A model generated the notes under the pieces. It had not been told where the DNA came from. It did not search any database and saw nothing but the letters and a program-made list of their open reading frames with translations. The position numbers were made by a program, and so were the translations under genes. This document shows positions 1-9,491 of a DNA stretch of 64,000 nucleotides, piece by piece. Source of the stretch: Brettanomyces bruxellensis. Taxonomy: Eukaryota; Ascomycota; Pichiomycetes; Pichiales; Pichiaceae. Numbering within the stretch: position 1 is the stretch's first letter; each line of letters opens with the position of its first letter. The stretch lies in NCBI RefSeq assembly GCF_011074885.1, contig NC_054685.1, forward strand, positions 310,001-374,000. Direction: 5' to 3'.

Positions 1-369
1 GAGCTCTTTAGGATATTTCTTATGTAGCATTTTTATTCCATCCATTGCAGTCCTACTCAGCCTCTTTGTTTTGGAAAGATCCAACTTCATGGCTTTTTCT
101 CTTAAAGCATATTTATTTCTCATATATTGTGGTAAATCCATTTTCCTCCATCCCTTAGGAGGTGGCTTTAAATGCATTCTTCCTCCATTTTTAATCTGCT
201 CTTGCTGTATGATATCTGTATTTTTTTTTAAATAATCAGTCCAGTCTCGTCGGTTATACACCTTTCCTCTGAAACCACCTGGAAGTTTATCCAAATCAGG
301 AAGCTTCCACATTGTAGGCCTTTTCTTTGAGAAAACAATACAAGATGTACCGAAACGACGTAAAAACAT
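1..369 (-). CDS. RRG9: Rrg9/neugrin-family mitochondrial protein, partial (C-terminus outside window)
   Basis: An open frame runs on the minus strand from an ATG at 369 off the window start (123 codons seen). The N-terminus is basic and mitochondrial-looking (MFLRRFGTSCIVFSKK). Around residues 85-115 it carries the Rrg9/neugrin signature: a W-R-K-M stretch, LREKAMKLD, then KTKRLSRTAMDGIKMLHKK and YPKEL. In the family this precedes a helix-turn-helix-like segment that lies beyond the window. Rrg9 is needed for respiratory growth and mitochondrial genome maintenance in S. cerevisiae. The neighbour at 704 is VID27, divergently transcribed, exactly as YNL213C (RRG9) and YNL212W (VID27) are arranged in S. 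cerevisiae, which supports the call. The frame stays open some way upstream of the ATG without another obvious Met, so the start is probable rather than certain. Confidence 0.75.
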   Translation of the reverse strand, partial: MFLRRFGTSCIVFSKKRPTMWKLPDLDKLPGGFRGKVYNRRDWTDYLKKNTDIIQQEQIKNGGRMHLKPPPKGWRKMDLPQYMRNKYALREKAMKLDLSKTKRLSRTAMDGIKMLHKKYPKEL

Positions 370-703
370 ATATATTATGCAGCAGTAATAGCGGCTGCTT
401 GAAAGTAATCCTTTGAGATGTAAAGAATAGAGTCTGGATATTCACCAATGTAAACTCTCTTAAGACTTTTATTCTAGGACATGTACGACAATAATTTTTC
501 TGGAAAGAGCGACGATATGAAACTGATACTTTTTTTTATGATTATATTTTTTTTAAGCATATGTTTACAACATGAAGAATGAACAAACGCATTCCAATTC
601 GACCAAGTGTACAGCGTACTCTTTATTCTTGACTTCTTCTTTACTTCGACAGTAAGTTATATCTCAAACGATTTTCTTTTTAATAGCGCAGGAAGTACCT
701 ATA
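370..703. promoter_or_regulatory. Divergent promoter region RRG9/VID27
   Basis: This 334-base AT-rich gap separates two divergent genes and must hold both promoters. It has T-rich runs at about 530-555 and no clear TATA element that I would commit to. No gene is seen. Confidence 0.4.
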
Positions 704-3073
704 ATGAATATCTTAAGAAGGTTTTTTTTAAGCAATAAAACACATTCTGGAGATACATCCGTTTCAATTCCTTCTGGACAGCTAATTCTTGTGCGTTCAC
801 CCGCATCTCCGAAGTCAGAAAATGAATGCCTTTATGAGGATGTAATTCTTTCAATAAGAGAAACCAGCAGTCCATTCAATTATCAACTTGTTGTTGGAAA
901 GAACCACACTTCCGAGCAGGATTTAATCAGTGATGGTGATGATGAAAATAATGAAGAGGACGAACTTTTTGAATCGGATACAACCGTTTTGAAGTCATTT
1001 CTTATTGATGCTCAATTAAAATTCATTTTATTTGAGGATACCGAAAGTGAAATTCTTGGTTGGAAAGACTTAGAAGGGGATGCAGGTGACATGTATGAAT
1101 ACAGAATTAACCCAACGGTTCCCCAAGACACGGTTGATCATTTCTTATTTGCTGTTTATAGGTGTGAATACGAAAGAAAATACAAAAGATCCAGCGCAGA
1201 TATTCATGCCGCTTCCTTGAAGGAGTTTGTTGTTGAGCAAAAGGATTTACAATTAGAAGGGGATCATATTCTATCTTCCATATCGACTGCATCATCTACT
1301 TTGGATCTTCATAGTAATTTGCAGGGAGCAGATGACGAGGATGAGGCAGATGAGGGAGATGAGGATGAATTTCAAGATGCCATCGAAGAAGTGGCTACTG
1401 AAGAACAGGTAAAGGGTGAGCTAATTGGATCTGTGCTATGTGATTTGTTCGTTTATGATGCCAAGAAACAATCTTTCAAGACTAAACAAAAGGGGATGGA
1501 AGCTTCTATTGAGGACATCGGACATTGGAATTATTTGATGCAGATAAAAAAGAAGCAGAGCGAAGAGGATACGAAGAGCAAAGATTTCTCAATAGTTTCG
1601 TACGTTATTGAGCAGCTTGATCCAACCTTCAGATTCGAGCAGTTCTCATTTATTTTCAACTATTTCACAGAGAAAGCTGGTTACACATTTCTTATGCGAT
1701 TTGCTAACAGGGATGAGTACGATAAATTTCAGAAAATGTTTGCGAAAGCTTTGTGGCAACATAACAACGAAAGAGAATGGCGTCTTATCAAAGAAACGGA
1801 GCAGGACTATTTGGTTGATACATTTAGGGATGTATCTCTTAGCGATGAAGATATGCCAGATGCCGTTAGTGATGATGACGATGATGTTGAAATGACCGAT
1901 TCTACGATTAACATGAAAGATAATGAGAGTGATAGTGAAGACGAACAAAAGACACGCTATAAAAATAGCGCAGAACATAACAAAGGGCTCAAGATAGGAT
2001 TAAAAGACGACAGAGCTTTTATTTCCAGGGGAAACAAGCTTGGAATTTTCCGTACAGACAACGATGATAGGAAGTTAACTTTCTCTACCGCTATTGAAAG
2101 CATTTCTAGCTCCAGGCAAAAAAACAAAAAGATTAATCTTGACCGTATGATGCTTCAAAAAGGAGATACCACTATGATTATTCAGGATACCGCAGATCCT
2201 AACACAATTTATAAGATGGATCTTAATCGTGGTAAGGTGGTTGAGGACTGGACTATGACGAAAGATTCGGTTGGCATTCCGGTGGTTAACTTTGCACCAA
2301 ACGACAAGTATGCGGAGATGGGCGATGAGGAGACTTTCTTGGGACTTTCAAAACAGTCCCTTTTCAGAGTTGACCCTAGAACAAAGAATAAAATCGTTGA
2401 TTCTGATTTCAAGCAGTACAAATCGAAGACGAATTTCAGTCAGATAGCTACGACGGACAATGGATACATTGTGGCATCTACTAAAGGAGGAGAAATTAAG
2501 CTGTACGACGAACTTGGAAGAAACGCAAAAACCTCGCTTCCAGGTCTTGGTGATGATTTTATTGGCTTGACAACTTCCAGTGACGGAAGGTTCATATTGG
2601 CCACGTGCAAGACATATTTGCTATTAATTGACGTGAAGATCAAAAAGGGAAAATATCGCTATAAAATGGGATTCGAGAGGTCATTCGGCAAGGATGATAA
2701 ACCATTGCCTAAGAAGCTCACTTTAAAACCGGAGCATCTTGCTTATTTGAGACAAGTGTGCGGAAACAACATGTCCTTTACCAAAGCTAACTTCAATTCA
2801 ACATTACAATACAAAACGAACACACCATCATCTATAATCACATCTATTGGACCGTTTGCCGTCACGTGGAGCATGAGAAAAGTTTTAAAGAATGATCCAG
2901 AACCTTATACCATTCGCAGATATAATGATACTGTCATGATGGGTGACTTCACAGTTCATAATGCTCATAGGATGATATTCACGTTGCCAGATGATGTGAC
3001 GCTTGCATCTTCTAAATCATTCAAAAAACCATCCACTGAATTTGGCGGAGTAGTGAAGGAATACCAAGGCTAA
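704..3073 (+). CDS. VID27: Vid27-family protein
   Basis: The protein is 789 aa, close to the S. cerevisiae Vid27 length (782 aa). The N-terminal half carries a PH-like domain and several acidic stretches (about residues 80-100, 205-230, 385-415). The C-terminal half is a WD-repeat-like propeller with recognisable Vid27 blocks: GDEETFLGLSKQSLFRVDPR near 545, LPGLGDDFIGLTTSSDGRF near 625, and a final GGVVKEYQG. Vid27 is a cytosolic protein linked to vacuolar import and degradation of gluconeogenic enzymes; its biochemical role is poorly defined. The start is the first ATG and matches the family N-terminus (MNILRRFF). Its flanks, RRG9 upstream and MRX7 downstream, match S. cerevisiae chromosome XIV. 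Confidence 0.93.
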   Translation: MNILRRFFLSNKTHSGDTSVSIPSGQLILVRSPASPKSENECLYEDVILSIRETSSPFNYQLVVGKNHTSEQDLISDGDDENNEEDELFESDTTVLKSFLIDAQLKFILFEDTESEILGWKDLEGDAGDMYEYRINPTVPQDTVDHFLFAVYRCEYERKYKRSSADIHAASLKEFVVEQKDLQLEGDHILSSISTASSTLDLHSNLQGADDEDEADEGDEDEFQDAIEEVATEEQVKGELIGSVLCDLFVYDAKKQSFKTKQKGMEASIEDIGHWNYLMQIKKKQSEEDTKSKDFSIVSYVIEQLDPTFRFEQFSFIFNYFTEKAGYTFLMRFANRDEYDKFQKMFAKALWQHNNEREWRLIKETEQDYLVDTFRDVSLSDEDMPDAVSDDDDDVEMTDSTINMKDNESDSEDEQKTRYKNSAEHNKGLKIGLKDDRAFISRGNKLGIFRTDNDDRKLTFSTAIESISSSRQKNKKINLDRMMLQKGDTTMIIQDTADPNTIYKMDLNRGKVVEDWTMTKDSVGIPVVNFAPNDKYAEMGDEETFLGLSKQSLFRVDPRTKNKIVDSDFKQYKSKTNFSQIATTDNGYIVASTKGGEIKLYDELGRNAKTSLPGLGDDFIGLTTSSDGRFILATCKTYLLLIDVKIKKGKYRYKMGFERSFGKDDKPLPKKLTLKPEHLAYLRQVCGNNMSFTKANFNSTLQYKTNTPSSIITSIGPFAVTWSMRKVLKNDPEPYTIRRYNDTVMMGDFTVHNAHRMIFTLPDDVTLASSKSFKKPSTEFGGVVKEYQG

Positions 3074-3276
3074 GTTCCATCGTATGATGACGCCAAATAT
3101 ATGGAACTCTTAATACTCCGGAAGCCTTTTTTTTGGCACTTCGTTACATTTTTCTGATAAAATGTTATGAGTGCTTTCAATATAATAACCTTATTTCTTT
3201 TTCTCCTTTTTCTATGTACTTTTAGTGACTCGCTTAATAAATATACTTTGACTTATTGTTGTAAAATCTATACATC

Positions 3277-3604
3277 TTATTTCCTGAACAAGAAAGTATT
3301 TTTTAACTCATCCTGGAATACTTTTCTAAAGGCATTCATTTTCTGTATCATCGTAGGTCTATATTCAAATCTACTTTGCACTTTTGGCGGTCGGTGGAAA
3401 GGTAGATCATCAGACACCGGCCGTGGAGGCTTTATGTTATTCATTCTGCAGTATATATTGCGCACAATTTGATTGAAAAGTTTTGATCTTATGAGCTAAA
3501 TTGAGTATACTTGTTAGTTATGTATTTCATTTATGCTATTCTTTAAAGTTACTTACTGTTCGGTAAAGAAGTTCTTCGAATGGATCTGGAGCTCCGTAAA
3601 GCAT
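3277..3604 (-). CDS. MRX7: MRX7-like small mitochondrial protein, two exons
   Basis: Exon 1 is 3557-3604 (16 codons from ATG) and exon 2 is 3277-3495. They join in phase 0 across a 61-base intron to give 88 aa. The protein starts MLYGAPDPFEELLYRTLIR, continues through NIYCRMNNIKPPRP and FEYRPTMIQKMNAFRKVFQDE, and ends LFRK. It is small and basic with no membrane segment. S. cerevisiae Mrx7 (YNL211C) is 89 aa, sits directly after VID27 and is transcribed toward it, exactly as here; Mrx7 is a MIOREX component associated with mitochondrial ribosomes. I assign the symbol mainly from length, position, strand and basic character, because I cannot align the sequences. The splice signals are strong, so that a gene is present is more certain than its name. 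Confidence 0.72.
3496..3556 (-). other. Spliceosomal intron of the MRX7-like gene
   Basis: On the minus strand the donor is GTAAGT (3556-3551), a TAACTAAC-type branch point lies at 3520-3513, and the acceptor is CAATTTAG ending at 3496. Removing it joins ...LLYRT to LIRSK... in frame. Confidence 0.8.
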
Positions 3605-3918
3605 TCTGAAACACTATGCAGGATCGTGCCAAGTATTTACTTGAAGATGAATATAAAATTTAATTGCCGTATTTAAACTTTGACTAAGAATTTATTCTAG
3701 ATTAAATAAAGCACAAACAAGGAAGATATATTCAAGTGCCACCTTTAAATGAAGTTGGCTTTAATATGAATAAATATTTATCATCTTAAAATTTATGACC
3801 CTCTCGAATTATTTTAGCTAACTTTAAATTTTCTAACGGCTCACCATTTCCCAGTTTTCCATACATTCTCCTCACCTCACAAAAATTATGTATCCTCTTT
3901 GCTTAATAAAAGATGCAT

Positions 3919-5772
3919 TCAATTTTTACGGTTTGGTCGATACTTATATTCAGGATAGCATAAAGTATGTATCTTCTTTTCAATGCCGGCAACACGATAA
4001 AATTCTTCCTTAATCGTTGGATCTTCGTTAGCCCACATCAAGGATACAATCTGTATCAGTAAATGGTGATTGAACTTTTTGACCTTGAACTGGGATTTTA
4101 GTTGCTGTTTTAATTCCTCTGTTACAGCAATTTCGGAGTTCTCCAAAAATACTTTTTCTTTTTCAGGATCATACGTTTTGTAGTTCAGTCCCGTTTTTTC
4201 AAACAAGAAATCCGAAAGTGAGTCCATAAATGAGAGCAAAATAATTGCTTTGACCATCAGCGCTCTATAAAGCATAAATGAATTTAAAGGTCTCTTGACG
4301 CATTTGATAGGAATCAATCCTTTCTCTAATTTTCTTTTTTTAGTTGCATTCTTCAAAAGATTATTTTTTGACTTATAGGTTGTCGGCTGATTTGGCTGTC
4401 TAAAATATATTTGAAACTGTTTGACATCTTTAAAGCAGGAAACAATCGATCCATCGAATGTTTCTGCTGAATCATCAGCGCCAGCATATGTCTTTATTGT
4501 CATACTTAAATGCTTATCTGTTCTTTCAGTTATAATTAATCCATTATCTTTTTCATGAGGAGGTAATTTCTGCTTTGATGGCCTACCAATAATTGAAACA
4601 AGAAATTTTAGCTTTAAATCAAAGTTTCGCAATTTGAATAGCCACAACACCTGTTGGACATCTTTAATACTCATTGCTTTCTGCCTGGACATCCGAAGAA
4701 TTTTCCCTTCTCTTTCATTCGTCATTAAAGGCAAAATGACTTTAGATTTGAACTTTGGGTATTCCGAAGAATAATCTTTAATATATTCGGGATCTTTGTG
4801 AAGGGATTTCTCTTTATTTTTTGAAGTTTTCAATTTTCTCTTCCTTGTATTTTTGTCGGCATATATACCAGGAAGGTTATTATTACCTTTTGACGATGTA
4901 ATATCCTCGATTCTAAACATATCAAACTTAAACTTACGATTCTTACCACCTGCATACTGATAAATTGTTGGAGCGGGCTTAGGTGGAACCACCTTTGTGG
5001 TGAGCGAAGGAATAACTGAACTTATTGAGACAGTATTTTGTGCAATGGGTTCAATTTTAATAGCCAATTCATCATCATTTTGCAGATTAAATATGCTGTT
5101 ATCTTGACTTCGCTTCAAAATTTTAGTTTGCGAAGCCCCTATGCTATTGGATTTACTTTCTTCCGTTAAGGGTGAATATATTGAGTCCAAGTCCAATACG
5201 ATCTCCGACAGTGGGAGTGATTGGGAGGAAAGGCTCTCATTATAAATATTGTATTCAGTTGTTAATGAATGCCCAGTCATTGGTGGAATATATCTTAAAT
5301 CAGCTTGATTCCCTCCATCTGTAATTGATGAAACAACAGGATTTACTGCAATACTTTGAAACAGAGCACCATTCTCACACGAGCAAAACGCAGAATGCGC
5401 TGTTGATGTATCACGATGAAGCAAGCAAGATGGATCAGTCGAACGTTTCAAAAAATCTCTTGGAATTTCATGTGAATTTAATTCAGGAAAAGCAGTAAAA
5501 CTATTAGAAGATGGAGGTGGCGGGGTTCCACCTGCAACATTTTCTGGTATTACTGCATTTTGAGAAGTATTGCCAGATGTCGACCAATCGGTATCAGAAT
5601 GACACCGGATGTAAGAAGAATTATCTAACAAGGCTTGGGGTAAAAATGTTGAAGATTGCTTTTTATGGTCAATTAAGGTTCCACTTGAGTCATTTTTTAA
5701 CAAACCAATAGGATCGGAGGAGTTTTCTATCACTCTCTCAATATCTGGGATATTGGATGAACATGAAGACAT
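3919..5772 (-). CDS. HMG-box transcription factor with an interrupted C-terminal HMG domain
   Basis: This 617-aa protein has a long Ser/Thr/Asn-rich N-terminal region and a C-terminal HMG-type DNA-binding domain. Helix 1 of the box is KRPLNSFMLYRALMVKAI at about 492-510. Helices 2-3 are at about 567-605 (HHLLIQIVSLMW then EEFYRVAGIEKKIH), followed by the basic tail YPEYKYRPNRK that closes MATA-type HMG boxes. About 55 residues, including a lysine-rich stretch, lie between helix 1 and helix 2; a canonical box has only a few residues there. The protein ends right after the box. No intron signals bound the insertion and the reading frame is continuous. Candidates are a MATa2/Ste11/Rfg1-type regulator of mating or morphogenesis, but SLA2, the usual MAT neighbour in many yeasts, is not in the window. 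The exact orthologue is unknown. Confidence 0.75.
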   Translation of the reverse strand: MSSCSSNIPDIERVIENSSDPIGLLKNDSSGTLIDHKKQSSTFLPQALLDNSSYIRCHSDTDWSTSGNTSQNAVIPENVAGGTPPPPSSNSFTAFPELNSHEIPRDFLKRSTDPSCLLHRDTSTAHSAFCSCENGALFQSIAVNPVVSSITDGGNQADLRYIPPMTGHSLTTEYNIYNESLSSQSLPLSEIVLDLDSIYSPLTEESKSNSIGASQTKILKRSQDNSIFNLQNDDELAIKIEPIAQNTVSISSVIPSLTTKVVPPKPAPTIYQYAGGKNRKFKFDMFRIEDITSSKGNNNLPGIYADKNTRKRKLKTSKNKEKSLHKDPEYIKDYSSEYPKFKSKVILPLMTNEREGKILRMSRQKAMSIKDVQQVLWLFKLRNFDLKLKFLVSIIGRPSKQKLPPHEKDNGLIITERTDKHLSMTIKTYAGADDSAETFDGSIVSCFKDVKQFQIYFRQPNQPTTYKSKNNLLKNATKKRKLEKGLIPIKCVKRPLNSFMLYRALMVKAIILLSFMDSLSDFLFEKTGLNYKTYDPEKEKVFLENSEIAVTEELKQQLKSQFKVKKFNHHLLIQIVSLMWANEDPTIKEEFYRVAGIEKKIHTLCYPEYKYRPNRKN

Positions 5773-6769
5773 TGAAACAAAATACTTGATAGTCTGAAGA
5801 TAAAATAATAGCCAGACCTTTATATTTATTTGGAATGTTGGCTACAGACCTAAATGCAATGAATGAAAGGGAAATTGGCATACAAGATAGAGGAGAAGAC
5901 GAAAATTTTAAATAATGGAGCTTCTCAAATATGACAAAGGAAATAATAGCACCGTTTTAGGACATGTGTACTAAAACTATTCATTTCATATAGACGCACA
6001 AAGATGTGTATATTGCATAAAATTTGAACACATTGATTCAGTATTTATGTAGGATACGCATGACTTACTATGAACAAATCAAGAAGACAAGGGTGAATAC
6101 TCCTAAAGAGGAAAGAAATTAAATCCCTCGAAGGAGGTGCTGAAATAATAATTTTTTTTTTAAAAAGTTGAGCAATAGCTATACATCAAAGTAAGTAGGC
6201 AAGGAAAAAACGGGTTAAAATGATCTGTATAAAAAAAGAATATGACTTTATAGAACTTGCCCATGACTGTCATATAGTCTGTTCAAAAATCCTTTCCAGA
6301 AGAAACTGCCAAAGTATCTTGTCTGTCTATGTATTTATTCATTGCATCTAGAAAAAGATATATAAATAAATGTGACCAGTTAGATAAAACACTTAATCGG
6401 AGAATACATTGTTTCATTCACTAACAGAAATACAGGAAAGTAGTAGTTTAATTTTACCTAACTTAGTCATAGCCTGAGCCAACTTAGAAAATAAACTTAC
6501 GTAAGCAGACCTTTTTTTGAGATTCTTCGCTGTCTCTCAATTTTTACTATTTTCCCCTTTCTCGTCCAATAAGAAGTAAAAAAAATTGTTAAATTCGCGG
6601 CCTGGAAGTTGAAAATGTAACTTGAGAAGAAGCTAAAAAAAAGTAAAAGCAGTGAGGTTATTATTGATCAATTGCTGACTACGGCAAGAATACAACCTGA
6701 CAATCTAGTATTCAAGTGCAGTTTCTTATCTGCTTTTTGAACGGAACAAGCAACATTAAATATCGCAGG
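5773..6769. promoter_or_regulatory. Long divergent intergenic region (HMG factor / ATP17)
   Basis: Nearly 1 kb separates the two divergent starts. I see only AT-rich sequence, homopolymer runs (for example near 6150-6170), a CTTTTTCTC-like pyrimidine patch near 6550, and no open frame with recognisable content. Confidence 0.4.
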
Positions 6770-7366
6770 ATGTCGTTCATTTTTAGAAGAAGTTTGTCGA
6801 CTTTGATTCCACCAAAGATTGCTTCTCCAGCAGTAAGTTGCCTTTCAGGATATTCTTTGCAGTTTTAAACACTAAGCACTTCAAAATATCCAGACCAACT
6901 CTATGGATGTGTTAAAACACAAAGTGACTGGTTGAGATACCTTGAGGAAAGTATAGAAAGTATTAGTGAAATCCATACACGTGGGCGGATGGCCGATACA
7001 TCAAATTAGCGGTATTCATTATTCACATTTTGAGACTTTCATCGTTTTTTGACTAGCTACCTATAAAGGGTTCTTCTTATTATATTAAATTGGGTGGACT
7101 TATACTAACATGTGATACCAATTATTTAGAACCTTGGCTCAAATCCGGCTGCTAAAAGAATGCAGAATATTGTTTCGTTCTACTCAAAACTTCCAAGAGG
7201 ACACGCTCCTACACCAGTGGCAAAGACACTTTTTGCCAAATACAGAGAAAAGTACAGAAACACCGGAAAACCAGTGTTCCACGTTACAATGGCTCTTTTG
7301 ATTTCTGGATATGCATTGAATTACTACTTTGTGTTCCGTCATGAGAAGGGAGAGGAAGGCCTATAA
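6770..7366 (+). CDS. ATP17: F1Fo-ATP synthase subunit f, two exons
   Basis: Exon 1 is 6770-6832 (21 codons) and exon 2 is 7130-7366. They join in phase 0 to give 99 aa. The N-terminus [20 protein letters not shown] followed by [18 protein letters not shown] matches Atp17 (S. cerevisiae has STLIPPK and NIGSAPNAKR at the same place). Then come a conserved LPRGHAPTP motif and one transmembrane segment ([15 protein letters not shown]). The product sits in the inner-membrane Fo sector of ATP synthase and is required for its function. Without the upstream exon the protein would lack its targeting sequence. ARH1 lies convergently downstream; ATP17 and ARH1 are also adjacent in S. cerevisiae (YDR377W/YDR376W), though in the same orientation there. 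Confidence 0.95.
6833..7129 (+). other. Spliceosomal intron in ATP17
   Basis: Donor GTAAGT at 6833, branch point TACTAAC at 7103-7109, acceptor ATTATTTAG ending at 7129. The length is 297 bases, the longest intron seen in the window. Confidence 0.93.
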
Positions 7367-7601
7367 GCGCCGTTTTCTATGATGGAATATCCACTTTCAT
7401 TAGTTGGCGGATGCCAGGTATATTATTCACATTTTATGTTATTTTGCAATTCCTTCATGCTCAAGGGCCCAGTATGTATTTACAAATTCCAATACAAATT
7501 CAGAAATATATAAATATAAGCCAACATGCTGTATTCGAAAAATAAATCTATAGAAACGTAAGTATGTACACGATAACCAACGATCGTTTGATCCGTAAAA
7601 T

Positions 7602-9080
7602 TTATTTACATATATTCAGCATTTCCTTGAAGTCGGTGACCTTTTCCATCGGCTTACCAGACTCCTTACCTTTCATTTTCTCGAAAGCCTCGATTGTTGT
7701 CCAATCATCCCAGTTGACAACATTTACATTCCTCTTACCTAATAGCTCTTCCGTAACCTTACGACCGGGTTTGTCTATATTATTGTTCTTAGCATTAAGC
7801 TGCTCCTGTATAATTTCAGCTAGTAAACCGCTTGTCATGACAGTCGAGTTAATATTTCCCCTTGAACCATTTGCAACCCAGCCCACGCAATAAGAATCGT
7901 TTCTTCCGATAACCTTTCCATCTACATTCGGAATCACTCCTTTTTTCTCATCGAACGGTATTCCAAGCTTTTTGAATTCGGGTAAAGGTTTGCATTTATA
8001 TCCGATTGATGGAATCACTAATTGACAATTTATCGAACTGAAACCTTCTGTAGGAGTTATGATAGATCTATAACTGCGGGTATTTGGAATACGCTCAATC
8101 TTTATAGAATTATCTCTGAAAATAACCTCTTCCAAGAGTTCTGGATCAGCACGGTTCACTTTGAATCCGATTGGGCTTTTCAAGTAATCCAAATACCAGA
8201 CTCTTCTTGGGGTTTTGCCACCTGCATTTTCTTTCTCCAACAACCCTTTATACTTATTAACCAACGAAAGCCGTCTTTTGTCCACTCTCCCAAGTTTTAA
8301 ATCTTGAAGTGTGACAAACTTCTGTTTAGGCCAACCTCCAAAATACACACCTTCCTTATACAATTCAAAAAGTTCTTTGAACTCCTTATTGGTGAACTTA
8401 CTTTCCAGGAAGCCTTTACGGGCAACAATAGTCACCTTCTCAACTTTTGATTTCCTCAACTGCTCAATCGCATGCCTGGATATGTCTGTCATCTTCCAAT
8501 GAGACTCTATAGGTGCCAAGAGAACTCTCGCAATATCAATTGCAACATTACCATTTCCAATAATGACTACGCTTTTAACTTTATCCAAGGGAGGATCAAG
8601 GTCCTTGTATTCAGGACTGCCATTATACCAACCGACAAATGCCTTAGAATTAATTATACCAGGGTGATCATCCTCTCCAGGTATTCCAAGCTTATTCTCT
8701 TTATTTGAACCGTATGCATAAACAACAATATCATAGTTGTCATAAAGCTCTTTTAACTTTAAATCAATCCCAACAGTTACATTTCCGTAATATTTGAACC
8801 TCTCATCTTTTCGGGTATCTTGAAATCGTTCTTGGCAATTTTTGACCTCTGGGTGATCAGGTGCCACTCCATATCGAACTAATCCGAAGGGGCAAGGATT
8901 TCTTTCAAACATATCTATTTGGAGAGATGGATCATTGTCTTTGAGTAGATTCAAGGATGTATAAAATCCGGATGGTCCTGCACCAACAACAGCAACCTTT
9001 TTGGAGAGTCGACAAGCTGTTGTTGAAAGAAATCTTCTTGAAATATATGCAAGTGTGAATCTAGTGAATGTAGGTGTCAT
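7602..9080 (-). CDS. ARH1: Mitochondrial NADPH:adrenodoxin reductase homologue
   Basis: The protein is 492 aa from the ATG at 9080; S. cerevisiae Arh1 is 493 aa. After a basic targeting sequence (FTLAYISRRFLSTTACRLS) it has a dinucleotide fold VAVVGAGPSGFY for FAD, then FERNPCPFGLVRYGVAPDHP, the NADPH fold VVIIGNGNVAIDIAR, and a C-terminal FAD-closing block YCVGWVANGSRGNINSTV. It transfers electrons from NADPH to the ferredoxin Yah1 for Fe-S cluster assembly and for haem A and coenzyme Q synthesis in the mitochondrial matrix. An in-frame TTG lies six codons upstream of the ATG, but the ATG is the natural start. It converges on ATP17. Confidence 0.95.
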   Translation of the reverse strand: MTPTFTRFTLAYISRRFLSTTACRLSKKVAVVGAGPSGFYTSLNLLKDNDPSLQIDMFERNPCPFGLVRYGVAPDHPEVKNCQERFQDTRKDERFKYYGNVTVGIDLKLKELYDNYDIVVYAYGSNKENKLGIPGEDDHPGIINSKAFVGWYNGSPEYKDLDPPLDKVKSVVIIGNGNVAIDIARVLLAPIESHWKMTDISRHAIEQLRKSKVEKVTIVARKGFLESKFTNKEFKELFELYKEGVYFGGWPKQKFVTLQDLKLGRVDKRRLSLVNKYKGLLEKENAGGKTPRRVWYLDYLKSPIGFKVNRADPELLEEVIFRDNSIKIERIPNTRSYRSIITPTEGFSSINCQLVIPSIGYKCKPLPEFKKLGIPFDEKKGVIPNVDGKVIGRNDSYCVGWVANGSRGNINSTVMTSGLLAEIIQEQLNAKNNNIDKPGRKVTEELLGKRNVNVVNWDDWTTIEAFEKMKGKESGKPMEKVTDFKEMLNICK

Positions 9081-9491
9081 ACCGTTAAAATATATCAACT
9101 GTTTCCCTATCTCAAAACCAAAAAACTAAATTTCTTCAAAATACCGGAGAAACGAAAGAGTGAGCAGTTGTCAATGATTCTCAAGGATATAATGTAGAAA
9201 GATGCACTGAATTGAAGTAAACTGGGGTAAAATCATTATGCTTCTGAAATGGAAAATGGTGATCCCAACTGATCTGCGTGAAAAAAAAAAAGAAAAAAAG
9301 AAAACCGGTGATAGAATGAAAGATAATAAAATTCCGAAGAAAGAATACCGAAAATATGCCTACATCGCAAATACATGGATACCTAACAAATTGTACCACT
9401 ACAATCATATTAAGTACAGACATTCGAGTCCTCATAAACAATGATATAATCAACATTGAGCCTTCCACGTGTCTTATTTTTTTTTCTTTTT
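9081..9491. other. Intergenic region upstream of ARH1, downstream of TIP41
   Basis: This 411-base gap holds the ARH1 promoter and the TIP41 3' end. It has an A/G-rich tract at about 9279-9305 and T-rich runs at 9478-9495. A 68-codon lysine-rich frame on the plus strand derives from the A-rich tract and does not look like a gene. Confidence 0.4.

Noticed and set aside
640..690. Possible 5'-UTR intron before VID27 (GTAAGT at about 652, TTTTTAATAG at about 687)
   Set aside because: It would be about 36 bases with no branch point, shorter than any plausible yeast intron.
3167..3472. Plus-strand 101-codon hydrophobic frame
   Set aside because: It lies antisense to the spliced MRX7-like gene, is AT-driven in composition and has no recognisable motif.
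9238..9444. Plus-strand Lys-rich 68-codon frame
   Set aside because: It is made by an A-rich tract, has no conserved block and lies in the ARH1 promoter.
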